From positions 6,999,001 to 7,063,000 of the forward strand of contig NZ_CP147518.1 of NCBI RefSeq assembly GCF_037201965.1: a DNA stretch of 64,000 nt. Direction: 5' to 3'. Both the position numbers and the translations under genes were made by a program. The notes beneath the pieces were generated by a model, which had not been told where the DNA came from, made no database searches, and saw only the letters and a program-made list of their open reading frames with translations. Of this stretch, positions 33,572 to 42,050 are shown piece by piece. Within the stretch, counting starts at the first letter, position 1. Every line of letters starts with the position of its first letter. Source of the DNA: Spirosoma sp. SC4-14 (GTDB taxonomy: Bacteria; Bacteroidota; Bacteroidia; Cytophagales; Spirosomataceae).

Positions 33572-33637
33572 TTGCAACAAAAGCGCTTCTTCGAAGCGAA
33601 AATAAATCAAAGTCAGTCAGGCAAATCCTGTAAATCC
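33541..33637. repeat. 27-bp inverted repeat beginning in the pdxJ 3' end
   Basis: Arms 33541-33567 and 33611-33637 pair at 26 of 27 positions with a 43-base loop that contains a CGCTT/AAGCG mini-hairpin. The left arm is coding sequence of pdxJ (LQDLQDLPDRL). The right arm ends 10 bases before the mnmH ATG. Words of the type CAGGATTTACAGGATTTGCC recur. Confidence 0.9.
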
Positions 33638-33647
33638 CAGTCAGGCA

Positions 33648-34697
33648 ATGGTTCAGCAATTATCCGTAACAGAATTTCTTAAGAAGGCCCGAAGCCTGCC
33701 GATCATTGATGTGCGGTCGCCGGGCGAATATGATCATGCCCATATCCCTGGTGCTATTAGCATTCCGCTCTTCGATAATGAAGAGCGGGCTCTGGTTGGT
33801 ACCAAATATAAACAGGCCGGTAAAGATGCGGCCGTTCTGCTGGGGCTGGATTTAGTTGGCCCAAAGCTGGTAGGCTTTGTAAAACAGGCCCGAAAACTTA
33901 ATCCACGACAAAAGGAAGTGCTGGTACACTGCTGGCGCGGAGGTATGCGTAGCGGTTCGTTTGCCTGGTTGCTCGATACGGCCGGCTTAACGGCATCGAC
34001 GCTGGTAGGCGGCTACAAAGCCTACCGGAATGCCGTTCTGGAATCTTTTTCCGAGCCCCGAACCCTACTTATTCTGGGCGGTAAAACGGGGAGTGGTAAA
34101 ACCGATATTCTGAAAGAATTGGCCCGACAAGGCGAGCAGGTTATTGATCTGGAAGGACTAGCTCATCACAAAGGTTCATCGTACGGTGCGATTGGTCAAC
34201 CAGCACAACCCACCAACGAACAGTTCGAGAATCTGGTTTATGCACAATGGCAACAACTTGACCGCAAACGACGAATCTGGCTCGAAGATGAGAGCCGCAA
34301 CGTTGGTGCTTGTTTTGTACCGATGGCTATATGGCAACAAATGCGAACGGCACCGGTCGCTTTTGTCGATGTGCCAAAGCCCGTTCGAATTTGCCGATTG
34401 GTGAACGAATATGCTGGCATCGATCATGGTTTACTGGTAGCAGCAACCGAACGCATTAGAAAACGGCTTGGTGGTAAAGCAACTAACGACGCGCTGGCGG
34501 CTCTCGCCCATCAAGATTATGCAACCGTTGCCGATCTGACACTTGCTTATTACGACAAAGCGTATTTACACGGACTTTCGGAGCGTGATTCATCCTCCGT
34601 TTATCCATTAGTTATGGATGAAGATAACCCAGTGCAAACGGCCAGGCAATTAATTGAGTGGGCCAATACTCAGGCCGAAAGTGAGGTTTTGCGGTAA
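33648..34697 (+). CDS. mnmH: tRNA 2-selenouridine synthase
   Basis: The 349-residue protein joins an N-terminal rhodanese domain (IDVRSPGEYDHAHIPGAIS) with the active Cys in VHCWRGGMRSG near residue 95, and a C-terminal P-loop domain with GGKTGSGKTDILKEL near residue 145. This is the MnmH/SelU structure, which converts 2-thiouridine at tRNA wobble position 34 to 2-selenouridine by way of geranylation. The gene starts 10 bases after the palindrome at 33611-33637. The 3' end overlaps the Uma2 gene on the other strand by 28 bp. Selenophosphate synthase is not in the window. Confidence 0.92.
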   Translation: MVQQLSVTEFLKKARSLPIIDVRSPGEYDHAHIPGAISIPLFDNEERALVGTKYKQAGKDAAVLLGLDLVGPKLVGFVKQARKLNPRQKEVLVHCWRGGMRSGSFAWLLDTAGLTASTLVGGYKAYRNAVLESFSEPRTLLILGGKTGSGKTDILKELARQGEQVIDLEGLAHHKGSSYGAIGQPAQPTNEQFENLVYAQWQQLDRKRRIWLEDESRNVGACFVPMAIWQQMRTAPVAFVDVPKPVRICRLVNEYAGIDHGLLVAATERIRKRLGGKATNDALAALAHQDYATVADLTLAYYDKAYLHGLSERDSSSVYPLVMDEDNPVQTARQLIEWANTQAESEVLR

Positions 34698-35311
34698 ATA
34701 GAACGCAGTAACAAGGTTAGCTCGCCCAAGCGAACTGTGTCGTCAAGCGAGCGGTAGTCGGCGTCAAGCCATTCTGTCGGTTTTTCCGTCCGCGAATAGC
34801 TTCGGACAAAAACCTCATCCTGACTGACAAAAAGAATATGTTTCAACGAAGGAATTAGTCGGTATAAGTCCAGCTTATCCGATTGGTCGTAGGCTTTCGT
34901 GCTCTTCGACAGCACTTCAACCACAATTTCCGGATTCTTAATTCGCACAGTCGACAATCGTCCGCTTGGCAACACGGCATAGTCGGAAGAGCCTTTAACA
35001 ACCGATAAATCAGCATTTAAGTCAGCCCGGCCTTCCTCAACACAGATTTTCACATTACTCCCCAAAACCCGGTAATCGGGTTGGTCGTCGAGTTGATTAG
35101 TGAATAATGTAATAAGCTGTGCAATTAACTGTTCGTGTGTATCAGTTGCCTGCCCCATAGCAATAAGCTCACCGTCTATATAATCAATATTGTAGGGAAC
35201 AATTTCGGCTAGTTCCAGATATTCCTCCCATGTGGCCGGCACACGAATCATATCGGGGGCTTCGTCGCTCTCCTGGAGCGTCATCGGAATTTTCAGGGCT
35301 GCTGCTTCCAT
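34670..35311 (-). CDS. Uma2 family (DUF820) endonuclease-like protein
   Basis: The 213-residue protein has the Uma2 restriction-endonuclease-like fold: the motif ATWEEYLELAEIVPYNIDYIDGELIAMG at the N-terminus, DLNADLSVVKGS, and PEIVVEVLSKSTKAYDQSDKLDLYR with the Glu-x-Lys active-site pair. These proteins are common in cyanobacteria and Bacteroidota, and their role is unknown. It is convergent with mnmH and overlaps its last 28 bases, a tight arrangement that is usual for such solitary genes. Confidence 0.85.
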   Translation of the reverse strand: MEAAALKIPMTLQESDEAPDMIRVPATWEEYLELAEIVPYNIDYIDGELIAMGQATDTHEQLIAQLITLFTNQLDDQPDYRVLGSNVKICVEEGRADLNADLSVVKGSSDYAVLPSGRLSTVRIKNPEIVVEVLSKSTKAYDQSDKLDLYRLIPSLKHILFVSQDEVFVRSYSRTEKPTEWLDADYRSLDDTVRLGELTLLLRSIYRKTSLSA

Positions 35312-35343
35312 TGTTTAGAGGAGGCTTCTTTCTGTAAATATAC

Positions 35344-35925
35344 TTATTTTTTCGTTGAGGCACTCATTCGCCGGATCACCTCACGTCGGCTAAATGCCAG
35401 TCGCCAAACGGCAAACGGAACCTCCTGCTTACCAAAACAGGCTTCGCAAATAGGATTCTTAGTGGGTACCGCTACGTTATAGACAAACAGGGTATCGTTA
35501 ATTTTCTGAATGTTCGAAATGGGCGACAATTTCTGTTTGGCATTGTAGAGATAGGCATCCAGAATCTCCCGTTCTTTCTGACTCAATGCTTTGTTCTGAA
35601 TATCGGCTGAACCGAGCAGGCTAACATCAACAGCGTAGCGCTCGCTAATGGCTTTTGTACGGGGCAGGTTTTGGAGCTGGCAAAGTTTTGCCCGGCTAGC
35701 TGGATCAGTCGTTTTTTCTAAAGCAGCAGTCAAATCATTCTGCACAGCCACACTAATCTTTTGACCAATATTGTCGATTGTTTCGATTAAATCAGGATCG
35801 GTTATTCGCTTAATTTTCGAATCGGCCATTTCTCGCTTCAGTTCATCGGTATACTTAACCCGATCGGTACCACAACCCGACAACATACTGATTAACAAAG
35901 CAGATACTAAACAGGAACGAATCAT
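35344..35925 (-). CDS. Hypothetical lipoprotein
   Basis: The 193-residue protein starts MIRSCLVSALLISMLSGC with a lipobox LSGC (Cys 18). The rest has predicted helices (NIGQKISVAVQNDLTAALEK) and a CEACFGKQEVPFAVWRLAFS near the end, with two cysteines that could bind metal or form a disulfide. I do not recognise the family. An ATG at 35958 would add 11 residues; a longer frame from 36120 overlaps prfA's leader and is unlikely. It is probably anchored in the outer membrane. Confidence 0.65.
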   Translation of the reverse strand: MIRSCLVSALLISMLSGCGTDRVKYTDELKREMADSKIKRITDPDLIETIDNIGQKISVAVQNDLTAALEKTTDPASRAKLCQLQNLPRTKAISERYAVDVSLLGSADIQNKALSQKEREILDAYLYNAKQKLSPISNIQKINDTLFVYNVAVPTKNPICEACFGKQEVPFAVWRLAFSRREVIRRMSASTKK

Positions 35926-36031
35926 AAGGAGGAACTTAATACTATTTTGTTGTGTCATTTGTCCAGAGAACGTACTCAGTTGTCGCTTGGTTGCACATTG
36001 CAAACATAAAGCCCAACTGACAGGATTTTCG

Positions 36032-36039
36032 TAATTTTG
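36032..36039 (+). promoter_or_regulatory. Putative -7 element for prfA
   Basis: TAATTTTG matches the consensus and would start prfA about 95 bases before its ATG. A -33 TTG at the usual distance was not found. Confidence 0.4.
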
Positions 36040-36142
36040 TTTTTTAGGACGGCCGACATCGCGTATAGACGGGTATGGCTTACATCTTTTAAACAAGTTG
36101 TCTGGCTGTCTGGTATCCAATATCTATTGTCTTCCCAATACT

Positions 36143-37216
36143 ATGCTCGACCAATTAGAAGCCATTCGCGAACGCTTCGACGAAGTAGCTCAGCAAATCG
36201 TTCAGCCCGAAGTCGTTTCGGACCAGAAACGCTTCATGAAACTGAGCAAAGAATATAAAGATCTCGAAAAGATCGTCAACCAATATACGGCCTATAAACA
36301 ACTGCTCGACGAAATCGATGGTGCCCGGCAAATCATTGCAACCGAAAAAGACGAAGAATTCCGGGAACTGGCCAAAGCCGAACTAGACGACCTACTGCCA
36401 CGTCGGGAAACAATGGAGGAAACGCTCAAGGAAATGTTGATTCCGAAAGATCCGAACGACAGTAAAAACGTTATTCTTGAAATTCGGGGGGGGACTGGTG
36501 GCGACGAAGCCGCTATTTTTGCAGGCGATCTGTTTCGTATGTACCAGCGGTTCTGCGAAAAAATGGGCTGGCGGATGTCGCTTGTCGATTACACCGAAGG
36601 CACTTCGGGCGGCTACAAGGAAATCGTTACCGAAATTGAAGGAGAGGATGTATACGGCAAGCTCAAATTTGAGTCGGGTGTTCACCGTGTACAACGCGTA
36701 CCAGCTACCGAAACGCAGGGGCGTATTCATACGTCGGCGGCCAGCGTGGCCGTTTTGCCCGAAGCCGAAGAAGTAGACGTAGAACTAAACATGAACGATA
36801 TTCGGAAAGATACGTTCTGTTCGTCGGGTGCGGGTGGCCAGTCGGTTAACACGACTTATTCGGCGGTTCGATTAACGCACATCCCAACGGGATTGGTCGT
36901 GCAATGTCAGGATGAGCGATCACAGTTAAAAAATTTCGACAAGGCCCTAACCGTTTTGCGTTCGCGGCTCTATGAAATTGAGCTTCAAAAGCACAACGAA
37001 GCCATTGCTTCGCAGCGCAAAACAATGGTTGGCAGTGGCGACCGTTCCGATAAAATTCGGACCTATAACTATCCGCAAAGCCGCGTAACCGACCACCGTA
37101 TTGGTATGACTGTCTATAACCTTCCGGCCGTTATGGATGGCGACATTGGTGAGTTTATCGAACAGCTTCGTATTGCCGAAAACGCCGAACGACTGAAAGA
37201 AGGCGCAACGGCCTAA
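36143..37216 (+). CDS. prfA: Peptide chain release factor 1
   Basis: The 357-residue protein is RF1: MLDQLEAIRERFDEVAQQIV at the start, the domain-3 GGQ motif in CSSGAGGQSVNTTYSAVRLTH near residue 230, and GDRSDKIRTYNYPQSRVTDHRIG. It releases peptides at UAA and UAG. The start at 36143 gives the family length; a longer frame from 36098 adds unrelated residues. It is monocistronic and ends in a perfect 16-bp hairpin shared with the convergent Dabb gene. Confidence 0.95.
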   Translation: MLDQLEAIRERFDEVAQQIVQPEVVSDQKRFMKLSKEYKDLEKIVNQYTAYKQLLDEIDGARQIIATEKDEEFRELAKAELDDLLPRRETMEETLKEMLIPKDPNDSKNVILEIRGGTGGDEAAIFAGDLFRMYQRFCEKMGWRMSLVDYTEGTSGGYKEIVTEIEGEDVYGKLKFESGVHRVQRVPATETQGRIHTSAASVAVLPEAEEVDVELNMNDIRKDTFCSSGAGGQSVNTTYSAVRLTHIPTGLVVQCQDERSQLKNFDKALTVLRSRLYEIELQKHNEAIASQRKTMVGSGDRSDKIRTYNYPQSRVTDHRIGMTVYNLPAVMDGDIGEFIEQLRIAENAERLKEGATA

Positions 37217-37242
37217 GAATAGTCGTTTTTGCGTAATCAGTT

Positions 37243-37287
37243 GAAATATGGTCAGAGACGGTATTCTGCTATCTCTGACCATATTTC
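37243..37287. terminator. Perfect 16-bp hairpin between convergent prfA and Dabb genes
   Basis: Arms 37243-37258 and 37272-37287 match exactly with a 13-base loop. T-rich tails are short, but position between convergent genes suits a bidirectional terminator. Confidence 0.85.
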
Positions 37288-37299
37288 ATTTCAAGCCTA

Positions 37300-37680
37300 T
37301 TATTTCATCACCCAGTAATCAACGGCTTCCACTCCTTTAATGATGGATGTACCGATTTTGATATGCCGCTGATGCTCAGGCGAAGCGCCATAACTCGCCA
37401 ACTCCTTCTCCGACAAAAACGTGGATACATACACGTGCTTTACGTCTTTGTTGGGGCGTTCATCGGCCGGGCTTATACCCCACTCGTAGGCCTGAACAAC
37501 GTTTAGTCTGGCTAAATTCTTAAATGATTGATCCACCTCACGAATAGCCTTAGTTGAAGAGCCTGCCTTAAAGGTAACCGTAACCACATGCCTGAGTAGC
37601 TTTTCTGGCTTTTTTTGTGCTTTGGTAAAAGCAGCCTGAAAGCAAAAAATTGTTGTTAGCAGAATTAAGTGTTTCTTCAT
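37300..37680 (-). CDS. Exported Dabb (stress-responsive A/B barrel) protein
   Basis: The 126-residue protein has a signal peptide (MKKHLILLTTIFCFQAAFTK, cleaved near KAQ) and a single Dabb domain: LLRHVVTVTFKAGSSTKAIREVDQSF at the start and PEHQRHIKIGTSIIKGVEAVDYWVM at the end. An exported Dabb protein is unusual beside the cytoplasmic one at 15594. The start at 37680 begins the signal peptide; a longer upstream frame is not supported. It is monocistronic. Confidence 0.8.
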   Translation of the reverse strand: MKKHLILLTTIFCFQAAFTKAQKKPEKLLRHVVTVTFKAGSSTKAIREVDQSFKNLARLNVVQAYEWGISPADERPNKDVKHVYVSTFLSEKELASYGASPEHQRHIKIGTSIIKGVEAVDYWVMK

Positions 37681-37871
37681 AAGCAGAAATACATGATATG
37701 ATAACCCAGTCCTGATATACTTCCTATTGAATCTATCACACCAAATTATGTAGTTCCTTATAAAAGCCTTGAAGAAATCGACAGACCAGAAAAAAACATA
37801 GACCAACTAACCTCTTAGAAGGTTCATTCGCAACTGATACCTAAAGCTTATACAACTTGCTTAAAAACAAA

Positions 37872-37903
37872 AATGTCCGGCACCTACGAAAAGCACCGAA
37901 CAT
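37872..37903 (-). terminator. Intrinsic terminator of the sdh operon
   Basis: On the minus strand AATGTTCGGTGC pairs with GGTGCCGGACATT through 12 positions, including three G-U pairs, and ends in ATTTTTGTTTTT. It lies just past the sdhB stop (37925) and ends the three-gene transcript. Confidence 0.75.
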
Positions 37904-37924
37904 TTTATGACTCTATAGGCTTAG

Positions 37925-38677
<753 letters not shown>

Positions 38678-38693
38678 TGTTGACCGGTTTTAA

Positions 38694-38716
38694 AAGCCCC
38701 CTCCCCCAAGGGGGCT
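38694..38716. repeat. GC-rich hairpin between sdhA and sdhB
   Basis: AAGCCCCCT and AGGGGGCTT pair in a short C/G-rich hairpin flanked by A and T tracts. Similar C5/G5 words occur at 42019-42042 and within the CRTAC1 gene at 54536-54605, so it may be a member of a dispersed repeat family. It could reduce transcription of sdhB relative to sdhA. Confidence 0.55.
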
Positions 38717-38721
38717 TCTTC

Positions 38722-40659
38722 TTATTTATAACTACGCTGGGTCAGTTTTACGTTTTCGAATTCCAGCACTTCTTTGTTAAGCACTTCAGGCTTATCGTCG
38801 CCCTGATATTCCCAGGCCGCCACATAGGCAAAATTCGCATCGTCGCGCAGAGCCTCGCCATCCGGCGTCTGATACTCTTCGCGGAAGTGACCACCGCAGG
38901 ATTCGTTCCGCTCAAGCGCGTCTTCAACCATAAGTGCACCCAACTCAATGAAATCGGCTACACGATTTGCCTGCTCCAGAGCCTGGTTCATCTCCTGCGA
39001 TTCGCCCAGCACTTTCACATTGGTCCAGAATTCTTTTTTAAGTGCCTTAATTTTTTCACGGGCAATTTGCAGTCCTTCAGCCGTACGTGCCATACCACAG
39101 TATTCCCACATGATGTGACCCAGTTCTTTATGCAGATCATCGACCGGGCGCTCGCCTTTAATCGACAGCAGCTTGTTAATCTGGTCGTGAATTTTTTGCT
39201 CGGCTTCTTTAAACACCGGCGCATCGGCGGGCAGTTTATCGGCAGGGCCAATCGTTGCCAGATAATCGCCAACGGTATATGGAATTACGAAATACCCATC
39301 GGCTAGTCCCTGCATCAAAGCAGAAGCACCTAACCGGTTAGCACCGTGATCGGAGAAGTTTGCTTCGCCAAGTGCATATAACCCCGGAATGGTTGTCATT
39401 AGGTTATAATCAACCCAAAGACCGCCCATTGTGTAGTGAACTGCCGGGTAAATCATCATTGGCGTTTCGTAGGGATTTTCGCCAGTGATTTTCTCGTACA
39501 TTTCAAAGAGGTTTCCGTATTTGGCCTCAATGGTTTTCTGACCATCGCGTTTGATGGCATCGGCAAAGTCCAGATAAACAGCCAGCCCTGTTTTACCAAC
39601 TCCACGCCCTTCGTCGCACACATATTTTGCGTTACGTGAGGCTACGTCGCGGGGAACCAGGTTACCAAACGAAGGATAACGACGCTCAAGGAAATAATCA
39701 CGGGCATCATCGGCCAGATCAGTCGGCTTCACCTGGCCTTTCCGAATCCGTTCCGAATCTTCTTTTGACTTAGGCACCCATACACGCCCATCGTTCCGCA
39801 GCGACTCCGACATCAGTGTCAGCTTCGACTGGTAGTGACCCGATACCGGAATACAGGTTGGGTGAATCTGCGTAAAGCATGGATTGGCAAACAAGGCTCC
39901 TTTTTTATGAGCCCGCCAGGCGGCAGTAGCGTTCGACCCCATTGCGTTGGTCGACAGATAGAACACGTTCCCATAACCACCCGAGCATAGCAGAACAGCA
40001 TGGCCCGAATGCGACTCAATTTTACCCGTTACCAGATTGCGCGTAACAATACCCCGTGCCTTACCACCTTCAATGACCAGGTCAAGCATTTCGGTTCGTG
40101 GGTATAGTTTTACTTTACCATTGGCAACCTGACGGCTCAGCGCCGAATAAGCACCTAACAGTAGCTGCTGTCCGGTTTGACCACGCGCATAGAACGTACG
40201 CGATACCTGAGCACCGCCAAATGAACGGTTAGCCAGCAATCCGCCATACTCACGGGCAAACGGTACGCCCTGTGCCACACACTGGTCGATGATGTTCACA
40301 CTGACTTCGGCCAGCCGATACACATTTCCTTCGCGAGCGCGGTAATCGCCCCCTTTAATGGTATCATAAAAAAGCCGGAATACGCTATCGCCATCGTTCT
40401 GATAGTTTTTAGCGGCATTGATACCACCCTGTGCTGCAATTGAGTGAGCCCGACGGGGGCTATCCTGGAAGCAAAAGGCTTTAACATTATACCCTAGCTC
40501 GGCCAGCGATGCGGCTGCCGAAGCACCTGCTAATCCTGTACCAACAACTATTATCTCGTATTTACGCTTGTTTGCCGGGTTAACCAGTTTCAAAGCGAAC
40601 TTATGCCGTGCCCATTTCTCGGCTAGAGGACCTTCGGGGATTTTAGATTCCAGTTTCAT
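38722..40659 (-). CDS. sdhA: Succinate dehydrogenase/fumarate reductase flavoprotein subunit
   Basis: The 645-residue protein has the FAD motif IVVGTGLAGASAAASLAELG (near residue 40), the covalent-FAD His in RRAHSIAAQGGINAAKNY, and the substrate-site stretch YPAVHYTMGGLWVDYNL with Arg/His residues later. It oxidises succinate to fumarate. The start at 40659 gives a family-like N-terminus (MKLESKIPEGPLAEKWARHK); upstream residues of the longer frame are palindrome sequence. The gene begins 8 bases after the inverted repeat at 40668-40740. Confidence 0.95.
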   Translation of the reverse strand: MKLESKIPEGPLAEKWARHKFALKLVNPANKRKYEIIVVGTGLAGASAAASLAELGYNVKAFCFQDSPRRAHSIAAQGGINAAKNYQNDGDSVFRLFYDTIKGGDYRAREGNVYRLAEVSVNIIDQCVAQGVPFAREYGGLLANRSFGGAQVSRTFYARGQTGQQLLLGAYSALSRQVANGKVKLYPRTEMLDLVIEGGKARGIVTRNLVTGKIESHSGHAVLLCSGGYGNVFYLSTNAMGSNATAAWRAHKKGALFANPCFTQIHPTCIPVSGHYQSKLTLMSESLRNDGRVWVPKSKEDSERIRKGQVKPTDLADDARDYFLERRYPSFGNLVPRDVASRNAKYVCDEGRGVGKTGLAVYLDFADAIKRDGQKTIEAKYGNLFEMYEKITGENPYETPMMIYPAVHYTMGGLWVDYNLMTTIPGLYALGEANFSDHGANRLGASALMQGLADGYFVIPYTVGDYLATIGPADKLPADAPVFKEAEQKIHDQINKLLSIKGERPVDDLHKELGHIMWEYCGMARTAEGLQIAREKIKALKKEFWTNVKVLGESQEMNQALEQANRVADFIELGALMVEDALERNESCGGHFREEYQTPDGEALRDDANFAYVAAWEYQGDDKPEVLNKEVLEFENVKLTQRSYK

Positions 40660-40667
40660 TCGTTCTA

Positions 40668-40740
40668 ATTGTGAATGAGTGAATGAGCGAATGAGTGAAT
40701 TGCGCATTGAGTTTTATTCACTCATTCGCTCATTCACAAT
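40668..40740. repeat. 25-bp inverted repeat with an 8-bp copy difference between sdhC and sdhA
   Basis: The left arm 40668-40700 pairs with 40716-40740. The left arm has one additional TGAATGAG unit; apart from this insertion, 25 bases match exactly. The loop is 15 bases. It is inside the operon, 8 bases before the sdhA ATG and 7 bases after the sdhC stop. Confidence 0.88.
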
Positions 40741-40747
40741 TCACTCA

Positions 40748-41443
40748 TTAAATTATATGGTGAACCTGTAAGAAAACATAAATTGGCATAGCAGCAAATG
40801 CAGCCGGAATAAGGATAGCGAAGAAGTATTTACCCAAAAACTCAATCAGAGGGGTATACTTCTTATGGCGAATGCCGAGTGTCTGAAAACCACTCTGGAA
40901 GCCATGAGCCAGGTGATAACCAATAGCCACCATGCAAATAACATACAGCAGCACATACCACCACTGACTGAATGCTTCTTTCACTACGGCATATAAATCT
41001 TTGTATTCTTTGCCATCATATTCGGCCATTGGCACTGAGCCAAAGTGCATTTCGTACCAGAATGTCCGCATGTGAATGATAATGAAAAGCAACAGGATGG
41101 TCCCCAGAATACCCATATTCCTCGACGACCAGTCGCTATTTGCTTCTGGTTTAGAATACGCATACTTAATGGGCCTCGACGCCTGATTATGACGCGTAAG
41201 TACCCAGGCCATAAGCGCATGAACCAAAATTGACGTGTACAGCAGATACGATACCGTAATGATAAGCGGGTTGTGCGTCATGAAGTAAGTGTATTCATTG
41301 AAAGCGCGCCCGTTATCACCTTTGAAGAGCTGGAGATTACCAGCCATGTGAACAATGAGAAACGTACTCAGAAAGAGTCCCGTCAGCGACATAATTACCT
41401 TGCGACCGAGGGAGCTGGATAGTGTTTGTATTACCCAAGCCAT
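40748..41443 (-). CDS. sdhC: Succinate dehydrogenase cytochrome b subunit
   Basis: The 231-residue membrane protein starts MAWVIQTLSSSLGRKVIMSLTG and has five hydrophobic segments (FLSTFLIVHMAGNLQLF, LIITVSYLLYTSILVHALMAW, GILGTILLLFIIIHMRTF, VLLYVICMVAIGYHLAHGF, FFAILIPAAFAAMPIYVFL). His residues in helices 1, 2, 3 and 4 are likely haem b ligands. It anchors the flavoprotein and iron-sulfur subunits in the inner membrane and reduces menaquinone. It is the first gene of the operon and has its own promoter at 41507-41537. Confidence 0.93.
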   Translation of the reverse strand: MAWVIQTLSSSLGRKVIMSLTGLFLSTFLIVHMAGNLQLFKGDNGRAFNEYTYFMTHNPLIITVSYLLYTSILVHALMAWVLTRHNQASRPIKYAYSKPEANSDWSSRNMGILGTILLLFIIIHMRTFWYEMHFGSVPMAEYDGKEYKDLYAVVKEAFSQWWYVLLYVICMVAIGYHLAHGFQSGFQTLGIRHKKYTPLIEFLGKYFFAILIPAAFAAMPIYVFLQVHHII

Positions 41444-41506
41444 ATGGTGAATGACACGAAAATTTAGTGGTAAACTGTTGAAAAAAAGCCGATTTAAACG
41501 GCGCAT

Positions 41507-41537
41507 CAAAGCTAAAGCACAAACCCGATGCAAACAA
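41507..41537 (-). promoter_or_regulatory. Bacteroidota-type promoter of sdhCAB
   Basis: On the minus strand TTG (41537-41535) is followed after 20 bases by TAGCTTTG (41514-41507), a full -7 match. The leader to the sdhC ATG (41443) is about 57 bases. Confidence 0.65.
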
Positions 41538-41762
41538 CTTTAGGGGCTATTTTCGGCGAACATATGCTTAATATAGAGCCAGTAAAAATTAGCTGATCCT
41601 CCTGATTTCGTAACAGAGTGTACCATTTTTTTGTTTGCTATCAACCCAGAAAAACAGTAGAAAATGCCGACAAGACCACACATTTTTTCCGTAGCCTACA
41701 TACTGCACCGTGGCCCGCTGATAATCAACCACTTACTACAACGAATTCAGGCTTTCTTGAAG

Positions 41763-41792
41763 AATTGCAAAATGTCATGTTATTTTGCAATT
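41763..41792. repeat. Perfect 11-bp hairpin palindrome
   Basis: AATTGCAAAAT (41763-41773) pairs exactly with 41782-41792, with an 8-base loop. It lies in the 600-bp gap between sdhC and fabD. Confidence 0.7.
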
Positions 41793-41810
41793 TCCCTTTC
41801 ACTTATTGAG

Positions 41811-41908
41811 GCTGTTTAAACTTTTCTAATCGAGTAGTAATGAGTCCTTTTTGTCACCCCTCCTTCTTCGAGATGACAAAAAGCAATTGAAACAAAAGTT
41901 TAAACAGC
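41811..41908. repeat. Nested inverted repeat in the sdhC-fabD gap
   Basis: The outer arms 41811-41825 and 41894-41908 match over 15 bases (GCTGTTTAAACTTTT), and an inner pair 41847-41856 and 41874-41883 matches over 10 (CTTTTTGTCA). The inner word CTTTTTGTCA...TGACAAAAAG is reminiscent of dispersed Bacteroidota repeats containing TTTTTGTCATCC. It could be a small non-autonomous mobile element. Confidence 0.7.
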
Positions 41909-42050
41909 TTCATTGTATAGGTTTGACTAACTAACTTGCTACTGGCGGCAGGTCTTCTACTTTACGAAACATTCATGCTCGCATAAGCTCCCCAAGGCAT
42001 GAATATTCGGTTTCTAAACGCCCCTTTGGGGTTGGGGGCTTTTTATTCAG

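Larger units (their letters stand above)
41444..42050. other. Long intergenic region before fabD with palindromes, no gene seen
   Basis: About 600 bp separate sdhC from fabD. The region contains the sdh promoter, an 11-bp hairpin, a nested inverted repeat and an 8-bp ATTCATGC/GCATGAAT pair with a GCCCC/GGGGGC hairpin just upstream of fabD. A 63-codon frame at 41618-41809 has no family character and covers the hairpins, so I leave it out. The fabD promoter was not recognised. Confidence 0.5.

Noticed and set aside
34670..34697. Frameshift or fusion between mnmH and Uma2
   Set aside because: The two genes are on opposite strands and merely overlap by 28 bp at their ends.
40668..40740. Terminator after sdhC
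   Set aside because: It is inside the sdhC-sdhA-sdhB operon, has no T-tract, and sdhA has no visible promoter of its own, so readthrough is expected.
41618..41809. 63-codon frame in the sdhC-fabD gap
   Set aside because: It runs over hairpin sequence and has no family resemblance.
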